Source: Hyphomicrobiales bacterium (GTDB lineage: Bacteria > Pseudomonadota > Alphaproteobacteria > Rhizobiales > Aestuariivirgaceae). From it: a stretch of 64,000 bases of DNA. The stretch is taken from assembly GCA_016185245.1 (NCBI GenBank), contig JACPNZ010000013.1, positions 1 through 64,000 of the forward strand. The letters are read 5' to 3'. The number at the start of each line of letters is the position of its first letter. The stretch's first letter is position 1. Shown one piece after another: positions 57,888 through 64,000 of the stretch. The position numbers and the translations under genes are program-made. The notes below the pieces were generated by a model. It saw nothing but the letters and a program-made list of their open reading frames with translations, did no database searches and was not told the origin of the DNA.

Positions 57888-58676
57888 TCATGCCATATAC
57901 ACGCCGCCGGTCACGTTGACGCCCTGGCCGGTCATGAACCTGGCGCTGTCGGAGCACAGAAACACCACCACGTCCGCCACGTCTTCCGGCGTTTCGAGTC
58001 GTCCGAGCGGCGTCTGGGCCACATATTCCTTCACCACCTGTTCCGGCGCAATGCCACGAAGCTTGGCCTCCCACTCGACCTCGCGCGACTGCATGCCAGT
58101 CTTGACGAAACCGGGGCAAACGGCATTGACCCGGATGCCCTTGGGCGCCAGCTCGCGGGCCAACCCTTGAGTCCAGCCGAGCACGGCGAACTTGCTCGCC
58201 GAATAGTGAGCCAGCAGCGGCGCGCCGACCTTGGCGGCCAGCGACGCCGTGTTGACGATGGTTCCCGCACCCTGCGCGATGAAGCGCCGCGCCGCAATCT
58301 GATTGGTCAGGAACACGCCCCGCGTGTTCACCGAGAAATTGAAATCCCACTCCTCGTCGGTGAGGTCGATGGCATGCTGCATGGTCGAAACGCCGGCATT
58401 GGCAATCAGGATGTCATAGCCGCCGAACAGCTTCTCGACGCTGGCGAAAGCCGTTTCCACGGCGGCGCGCTTGCTGACGTCGATCGCCATGGCTGCTGCG
58501 CCGCCGCGGAGATCTGCGGCGGTCTTTTCCGCGGCCGGCAGATTGATGTCGCAAACCGCCACGCGCACGCCCTGGCGTCCAAGCGCCATGGCCATGGCGC
58601 GCCCGATGCCGCTTCCGGCACCCGTGACGACGGCGCGTTTTCCGGAGAGTTCAGGAAAGGTTGGCGAAGTGGACAC
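57888..58676 (-). CDS. SDR family oxidoreductase
   Basis: GKRAVVTGAGSGIGRAMAMALGRQGVRVAVCDI, NTASLAAKVGAPLLAHYSASKFAVLGWTQGLAREL; GTG start. Confidence 0.9.
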   Translation of the reverse strand: MSTSPTFPELSGKRAVVTGAGSGIGRAMAMALGRQGVRVAVCDINLPAAEKTAADLRGGAAAMAIDVSKRAAVETAFASVEKLFGGYDILIANAGVSTMQHAIDLTDEEWDFNFSVNTRGVFLTNQIAARRFIAQGAGTIVNTASLAAKVGAPLLAHYSASKFAVLGWTQGLARELAPKGIRVNAVCPGFVKTGMQSREVEWEAKLRGIAPEQVVKEYVAQTPLGRLETPEDVADVVVFLCSDSARFMTGQGVNVTGGVYMA

Positions 58677-58753
58677 GATCAGCTCCAGGCCATGCGCGAT
58701 GAGGATAGAGCGCAGTATAGGATTACAAAATCGCACAATGCAAGAGGACGGGT

Positions 58754-58773
58754 GTTTGAATTTGTTTGAATTC
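58754..58773. promoter_or_regulatory. Tandem 10-mer direct repeat gtttgaattt gtttgaattc in the divergent deoR/SDR intergenic region
   Basis: Read directly; 9/10 identical. Confidence 0.55.
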
Positions 58774-58829
58774 TTGCTACACTGCGTCATGCGGCATATG
58801 GACTGCCGCAATCGCGGGAGATGCAAGGG

Positions 58830-59696
58830 ATGATTGGCAACGAGGGAGATCGCGAGACGCCGGCCGTTCAGCCGGAAGGGCGCGCCGCCTCTCGTGCCCG
58901 GCCCCTGCCGCAGCTTCGCCATGCCCACATTCTCAATACGCTGGCGGCAACCGGCGCCGTCCAGGTCAGCGCCATCGCCGAGGAACTCGGCGTCTCCGAC
59001 ATGACCGTCAGGCGCGATCTGATCGACCTGGAAAATGCCGGCAGGCTGGTGCGCATTCATGGTGGCGCCGTCGATGCCGAAAAGAACCGGCCCGCCGCCA
59101 TTGATCGCGACGAACCGCATTTCGAAGCGCGCATGCAGCGCCAGCATGCCGCGAAGGATCGCATCGCCGCCGCCGCCGCCCGGATCGCCGAAGGCTGCCG
59201 CACCATAGCACTTGACGTCGGCACCACGACGCTCCTTCTCGCCATCAGGCTGCGCAGCCAGACCCAGGCCAAGATCTTCACCAACAGCGTGCGCATCGCC
59301 AGCGAACTGGGATCGGATGGGCCCGAGGTCTATCTCCCGGGCGGGCGCATGCGGCGCGATGAAATGTCGATCGGCGGCAGCACCGCCGTGGCGCAGTTCC
59401 AGGCCCTGTGGTTCGACATTGCCTTTGTCGGCGTCTCCGGCATCACGCCCGGCGGTCTCTATGACTATTCTTTCGACGATGCCGACATGAAGCGGATCTA
59501 TCTGCGCCGCTCCGGCATCAGGGTGGTGCTCTGCGATGCCTCGAAATTCGAGCGTATGTCGCTGGTCCACATCGCCACCCTCCGGGACTTCAACATTCTC
59601 GTCACCGACGCCGCTCCGCCCCCTGCCATTGCCGCGGCACTTGCCGATGCCGCAGTCAGGGTCGAGATCGCGGGCGACGCCACATCATCACCGTAA
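58830..59696 (+). CDS. DeoR family transcriptional regulator
   Basis: RHAHILNTLAATGAVQVSAIAEELGVSDMTVRRDLIDLENAGRLVRIHGGAV, LDVGTTTLLLAIRL. Confidence 0.92.
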   Translation: MIGNEGDRETPAVQPEGRAASRARPLPQLRHAHILNTLAATGAVQVSAIAEELGVSDMTVRRDLIDLENAGRLVRIHGGAVDAEKNRPAAIDRDEPHFEARMQRQHAAKDRIAAAAARIAEGCRTIALDVGTTTLLLAIRLRSQTQAKIFTNSVRIASELGSDGPEVYLPGGRMRRDEMSIGGSTAVAQFQALWFDIAFVGVSGITPGGLYDYSFDDADMKRIYLRRSGIRVVLCDASKFERMSLVHIATLRDFNILVTDAAPPPAIAAALADAAVRVEIAGDATSSP

Positions 59697-59723
59697 AACC
59701 AATCGATCAGGAGGAACAGGACA

Positions 59724-60524
59724 ATGGTGTTTGATTTTCTTGGAACGAAGAAGAAGGCCGTGATCGCCATGGCCCATATCGGCGCCTTGCCGGGCACGCC
59801 CCTCTATGACGCGGACGGCGGCATGGACAAGCTGATCGAGGGCGTGTCGCGCGACATTAGGCAGCTTCAGGCGGGCGGCGTCGACGCCATCATGTTCGGC
59901 AACGAGAATGACCGTCCCTATGTGTTCAAGGCGGCGCCGGAGTCGGTGGCGGCCATGACGGCGGTGGTACAGGCGGTGAAGCCCATGCTGAAGGTACCCT
60001 TCGGCGTCAACTACCTCTGGGACCCGAGCGCCAGCGTGGCCATCGGCGCCGCGACGGGCGCGCGCTTCGTGCGCGAGATATTCACCGGCGTCTTCGCCTC
60101 CGACATGGGCGTGTGGGCGCCCGATTGCGCCGCGGCCTCCCGGCTCCGCCGCAATCTCGGCCGCCCCGACATGAAGCTGCTGTTCAACATCAATGCCGAA
60201 TTTGCCCATTCGCTCGATGCGAGGCCAATCGAACTGCGCGCCCGCAGCGCGGTATTCTCTTCGCTCGCCGACGCCATTCTTGTTTCAGGTCCGGTCACCG
60301 GCGAACCTGCCGACCAGTCACAGCTGCAGAAAGTCTGCGCCACGGTGCGCGACGTGCCGGTCTTCGCCAATACCGGCGTCACCATCGACAACGTCCGCGA
60401 CACACTTGCACTTGCCAGCGGCGTCGTCATCGGCACCCACTTCAAGGTCGACGGCATCACCTGGAACCCGGTCGACGGGGCCCGCGTCAAGCGTTTCATG
60501 GACCGCGTCGAGACCCTGCGCTAA
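59724..60524 (+). CDS. BtpA/SgcQ family protein
   Basis: KKAVIAMAHIGALPGTPLYDADGGMDKLIEGVSRDIRQLQAGGVDAIMFGNEND, PFGVNYLWDPSASVAIG. Confidence 0.88.
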   Translation: MVFDFLGTKKKAVIAMAHIGALPGTPLYDADGGMDKLIEGVSRDIRQLQAGGVDAIMFGNENDRPYVFKAAPESVAAMTAVVQAVKPMLKVPFGVNYLWDPSASVAIGAATGARFVREIFTGVFASDMGVWAPDCAAASRLRRNLGRPDMKLLFNINAEFAHSLDARPIELRARSAVFSSLADAILVSGPVTGEPADQSQLQKVCATVRDVPVFANTGVTIDNVRDTLALASGVVIGTHFKVDGITWNPVDGARVKRFMDRVETLR

Positions 60525-62053
60525 TGCCTCCCATGGCCTGCGTCCTCGGCCTCGACATAGGCACTACCTCGACCACCGGCATTCTGATCGAGTTACCGGG
60601 GAGGATCGTTGGCGTGACCTCCAGGCCGGTCACGCTGAATTCGCCTCACCCCGGCTGGGCGGAGGAGGACCCGCAGGAATGGTGGAGCAATGTGTGTGCC
60701 ATTACCGCCGAGTTGCTACGGAGCAGCGGCACGAAGGCTGAATCGATCGCCGCCGTCGGCGTGACCGGCATGCTGCCGGCCGTCGTGCTTCTCGATGACA
60801 AGGATGCGGTGCTCCGCCCCAGCATCCAGCAGAGCGATGGCCGCTGCGGCAAGCAGGTGGCCGATCTCCGTGCGGAGTGGGATGAGACATCTTTCATCGC
60901 CAAGGCAGGCAACGGCATCAACCAGCAACTGGTAGGTGCCAAGCTGCGCTGGATCGCGGAGAACGAGCCCGAGGTCTTTGCCCGCATTGCCACGGTGTTC
61001 GGCTCCTATGACTACATCAACTGGCGGTTGACCGGAGAAAAAGCCATCGAGCAGAACTGGGCCCTGGAAGCGGGCTTCGTCGACATCCGCAGCAACGCGG
61101 TCGACGACGCGCTGGTGGCGCTCGCCCGCGTGCCGCGTGCCACGATTCCAGCCAAGTCGGTCTCCCATGAGGTGCTCGGCCACATCACCGCGGCGGCGGC
61201 GGCAGCCACCGGACTGGCGCAGGGTACGCCCGTCGTCGGCGGAGCAGCAGACCTGATCGCATCGGCTCTTGGTGCGGGAATCGTCAATCCTGGCGACGTG
61301 CTGCTGAAGTTCGGCGGCTCCGTCGATGTGCTGATCGCCACCAGCCGCGTCGCGCCGGACCCGCGCATGTTCCTCGACTATCACCTGGTGCCCGGCCTCT
61401 ATATGCCCAATGGCTGCATGTCGACCGGCGGCTCCGGCCTCAACTGGTTCGTCAGCACCTTCGCAGGCGCCGAGACGCAGACTGCGGCAGGGCAGGGCCT
61501 GACGGTTCACCAATATCTCGATAGGCTGGCCGAAGCCTGCCCGGCCGGTTGCGAGGGCCTCGCCATTCTACCCTATTTCCTCGGCGAGAAGACGCCGATC
61601 CACGACGCCTCGGCGCGCGGTGTGTTTGATGGGCTCACATTCTCCCATGGCATCGGCCACCTCTGGCGCGCACTACTGGAGGCTTATGCCTATGCGATCC
61701 TGCATCACATCGAAGTGCTGAACGATATGGGCCACCGGACCGAGAACTTCGTCGTCTCCGATGGCGGCTCCAATAGCCGGCTGTGGATGCAGATCGTCGC
61801 CGACGTGCTGCAGAGGCCGGTGCAGCGCCTCACGGGCCACCCCGGATCCTGTATCGGCGCAGCGTGGACCGCAGCGATCGGCGCCGGACTTACCGATGAC
61901 TGGTCGGGCGTCGGCCGCTTCGTCAGCTCCGCCGGCCGCCTGGAACCGAACCCCGCCAACGCGCGGATTTATCGCGATGGCTATCGGCGCTACCGCGATC
62001 TCTATGAACGCCTCGCGAAGCGGTCGAACCTCGGCCCGGTGACCCCGGCATGA
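60524..62053 (+). CDS. FGGY family carbohydrate kinase
   Basis: CVLGLDIGTTSTTGILIELPGRIVG, GVTGMLPAVVLLDDKDAVLRPSIQQSDGRCGKQV, VVSDGGSNSRLWMQIVADVLQRPV. Confidence 0.92.
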   Translation: MPPMACVLGLDIGTTSTTGILIELPGRIVGVTSRPVTLNSPHPGWAEEDPQEWWSNVCAITAELLRSSGTKAESIAAVGVTGMLPAVVLLDDKDAVLRPSIQQSDGRCGKQVADLRAEWDETSFIAKAGNGINQQLVGAKLRWIAENEPEVFARIATVFGSYDYINWRLTGEKAIEQNWALEAGFVDIRSNAVDDALVALARVPRATIPAKSVSHEVLGHITAAAAAATGLAQGTPVVGGAADLIASALGAGIVNPGDVLLKFGGSVDVLIATSRVAPDPRMFLDYHLVPGLYMPNGCMSTGGSGLNWFVSTFAGAETQTAAGQGLTVHQYLDRLAEACPAGCEGLAILPYFLGEKTPIHDASARGVFDGLTFSHGIGHLWRALLEAYAYAILHHIEVLNDMGHRTENFVVSDGGSNSRLWMQIVADVLQRPVQRLTGHPGSCIGAAWTAAIGAGLTDDWSGVGRFVSSAGRLEPNPANARIYRDGYRRYRDLYERLAKRSNLGPVTPA

Positions 62054-62449
62054 CCCTTCTTGCCGTTGCATGGGATATTGAACGGGAAGTGTCAGAGGCA
62101 GTGTCGCAGCACCTCGGAGTGCAGGCCGTCCAAGACCACGTAGAGATGCGATCGATAGCGAGAGGGCGCATCGACAGGGTAACAGTTCATTCGGATCGGC
62201 TTGAGGTTTCATTCCGAACATCGGCCGACGATCCAATGGATACGGAAATGGAAGCGGAGAAGGGCGCCATTGCCACCCTTATGATACCGTGGTCCAAGCC
62301 GTGCTCGACACGACAACGTCAGATCCTTGGCAGTCCCGATCCAACCGATCACGCACGGCCAATTCGCAGCGAGGCTAGAACACGGTTGATCCTGGGGATC
62401 GCACGCGGGCGGCGTTGGCTGGAACAGCTCTCGAATGGCCGAGCCTGGA

Positions 62450-62525
62450 TGGTGGAGAAAGACGGAATCGAACCGTCGGCCTCTTGCATGCCGTTCAAGC
62501 GCTCGCCCGACTGAACTCTGATCCC
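62450..62525 (-). pseudogene. Degenerate tRNA-Ala(GGC)-like element
   Basis: Minus strand GGGATCA GA GTTCAGTCGGGCGAGC G CTTGA ACGGCAT GCAAG AGGCC GACGG TTCGATT CCGTC TTTCTCC A CCA: good T arm, CCA and anticodon arm, but acceptor 5' strand does not pair and position 33 is C. Confidence 0.65.
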
Positions 62526-62598
62526 AAACACCGATCGGCGGCGCCGACACCGAGGCCGGGAAGGAGGTTCCCTGCAAACATCGGTGAGGCGACGGCGC

Positions 62599-62871
62599 TC
62601 AATTCCACAGATTCATCGAAAAAACGGAAGTGACGAGCACGTAGGGATGCTGTTGCCGCAGCCTTTTGGCCATCTCGTCGGCTTCCCGGCGCGTGACGCC
62701 GATATCGGACAGCATGTGGCCGTCCATGACTTTGACTGCTTCCATTGCTTCCAGCTCCTGGCGATGCAAACGATGGGCGGTGAGTTTCGCCGACAGCCAG
62801 GTCGAGACGCGGTCAACGACAGACAGTCCGGTGATCTGTATGGGGGAAACCGGGGCTGAAAAGGCGGTCAT
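62599..62871 (-). CDS. DUF1127 domain protein
   Basis: ELEAMEAVKVMDGHMLSDIGVTRREADEMAKRL. Confidence 0.82.
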   Translation of the reverse strand: MTAFSAPVSPIQITGLSVVDRVSTWLSAKLTAHRLHRQELEAMEAVKVMDGHMLSDIGVTRREADEMAKRLRQQHPYVLVTSVFSMNLWN

Positions 62872-62978
62872 GGGCGTGCTCCTGGAATTTGACTTGGTTT
62901 CCGTTCCTGCCGTGAAACCATGCCCGGACCATAGCCGGTCGCCCGCCCGGCGGTCTGTGCGAAAACTCACAGGGAGCT

Positions 62979-62999
62979 AAAAACCGCCGGTCAGGCGGT
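62979..62999 (-). terminator. Rho-independent terminator for CDS 63011..63745
   Basis: Minus strand ACCGCC-TGACC-GGCGGT-TTTTAG, 6-bp GC stem then T tract, 12 nt after the stop. Confidence 0.75.
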
Positions 63000-63010
63000 C
63001 CCGTGCTGCT

Positions 63011-63745
63011 TCATGTCCCCGGCAGGATCTGTTCCGCGGCCGGCCCAGCGGCCGCCACCTTGGCGGCGAGGTTGCGGTTGAACGCTGCACCCAGAGCATT
63101 GGTGATTTCCGGTTTCTTGCCGAGCAGGCGCTTCAGCGCCTTCTCCTCCCAGGCGAAAAATTGCGTTCCGGGCCCCACCGTCACCGTGGCGGAGGCGGGC
63201 CGGTCGAGCAGGAAGGCCACTTCGCCCACGAACGCCTTGCGGTCGGTTATGCGGTTGCCGCCCGGCTTGACGATATCGATGTCGCCGGCGACGACATAGT
63301 AGAGCCAGCCGGGGCGCTTGCCCTCCTCGGCGAGCATGACGGTAACTCCGGCGTTGCGCAGTTCGCCGATCTTCAGCAGCCGGCGGAAATCGCCCGGCGT
63401 GAAATTGCCGAGCTGTTCAAACAGGGCCTTGGCTTCGGCGCTCAGATCGGAGACGGTCCGGTCCATGATGAGCCGCCCGACGACCGCGATATTGACGGTG
63501 ATGAACAGCAGGCTCCAGAAAATGCCCCACCACAGCGGGGTCGACGGCGCGTAGTAGTAGTACAGGACATAGACGATGTCGCCGCCGACCACGAGGATCC
63601 GCAGAATGAGCTGGTCGCGGAAGAGAAAGCCCGCGAGGTAAAGCAGCGAGCCGATATGGACGATGTTTTCCTTGACGAAGATGTTTTCGAACACGCTGGC
63701 GGTCTCCGGTGTGGTGCAAGGCGACGACGCCGGCGGCGGCGCCAC
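63011..63745 (-). CDS. Popeye-like membrane protein with cyclic-nucleotide-binding-like domain
   Basis: FVKENIVHIGSLLYLAGFLFRDQLILRILVVGGDIVYVLYYYYAP (TM region) then LYYVVAGDIDIVKPGGNRITDRKAFVGEVAFLLDRPASATVTV. Confidence 0.72.
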   Translation of the reverse strand: MAPPPASSPCTTPETASVFENIFVKENIVHIGSLLYLAGFLFRDQLILRILVVGGDIVYVLYYYYAPSTPLWWGIFWSLLFITVNIAVVGRLIMDRTVSDLSAEAKALFEQLGNFTPGDFRRLLKIGELRNAGVTVMLAEEGKRPGWLYYVVAGDIDIVKPGGNRITDRKAFVGEVAFLLDRPASATVTVGPGTQFFAWEEKALKRLLGKKPEITNALGAAFNRNLAAKVAAAGPAAEQILPGT

Positions 63746-63754
63746 CTGCCGGGG

Positions 63755-64000
63755 TTAGGTCTCCCAGGCTTCTCCGAGCAGGGCGCGCAGGCGCGCGATG
63801 CTCGCGATCCTGACATTGCGCCCTTCCTTCACGGTGAAGCCATGGTCGTCGAGCCAGGCAATCTCGCGTGACACGGCCTCGCGGTGGGTGCTGATCCGGC
63901 TGGCAAGTTCGGCGTGGGTCGGAACCGGCGAAAGCACGACCGTATCGTGGCCGCCGGCGCTGCGCTCCGCCATGCGCAGCAGTTCGGCCCGCAGCCGCTG
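63755..64000 (-). CDS. Crp/Fnr family regulator, C-terminal part (5' end outside window)
   Basis: HAELASRISTHREAVSREIAWLDDHGFTVKEGRNVRIASIARLRALL; frame stays open to the window end. Confidence 0.78.
   Translation of the reverse strand, partial: QRLRAELLRMAERSAGGHDTVVLSPVPTHAELASRISTHREAVSREIAWLDDHGFTVKEGRNVRIASIARLRALLGEAWET

Noticed and set aside
56580-58769. 729-aa plus-strand ORF opposite the ABC ATPase and SDR
   Set aside because: Shadow ORF with no motifs; sense strand genes are unambiguous
62209-62577. ORFs with SSVGRALERHARGRRFDS and MVEKDGIEPSASCMPFKRSPD
   Set aside because: Well-known type of spurious protein produced by translating tRNA-like DNA; the sequence is the tRNA-Ala-like element

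Overview
64 kb of GC-rich, gene-dense chromosomal DNA. Codon usage and gene content look alphaproteobacterial (Hyphomicrobiales-like); this is an inference, no search was run. About 54 CDS can be supported. I see no transposase, integrase, rRNA or CRISPR array. Left part: acetoacetyl-CoA synthetase, AsmA-like protein, MoaE, nitronate monooxygenase, a GH144/PF10091-type glycoamylase next to a BacA/SbmA-like ABC protein, an MFS pump, short-chain metabolism genes, a FadN-type beta-oxidation pair, L-serine dehydratase, and three ~670-aa CocE/NonD (S15-type) hydrolase paralogues spread over 24 kb, the third behind a complete Dpp-type peptide ABC operon. A non-pyrrolysine MttB-family methyltransferase, an amidase, a SAM methyltransferase and an XRE regulator form another block (25.4-30.1 kb). 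The most interesting region is 40.3-53.2 kb. On the minus strand are two Rieske oxygenase alpha subunits, a polyamine-type ABC importer and a small protein. Divergent to these are a BetI-like TetR gene and a three-gene glutamate-synthase-like set (class II amidotransferase; a single-ORF GXGXG+FMN fusion; a GltD-like protein with an extra barrel-like C-terminus). A perfect 11-2-11 palindrome lies between the two arms. I read this as a candidate, not fully described, quaternary-ammonium/N-methyl-compound uptake and demethylation system. Right part: a divergent DeoR-controlled sugar/polyol locus (ABC importer, SDR, BtpA/SgcQ-like protein, FGGY kinase), a degenerate tRNA-Ala(GGC)-like element, a DUF1127 protein, and a Popeye/cNMP-binding-like membrane protein beside a Crp/Fnr regulator cut by the window edge.
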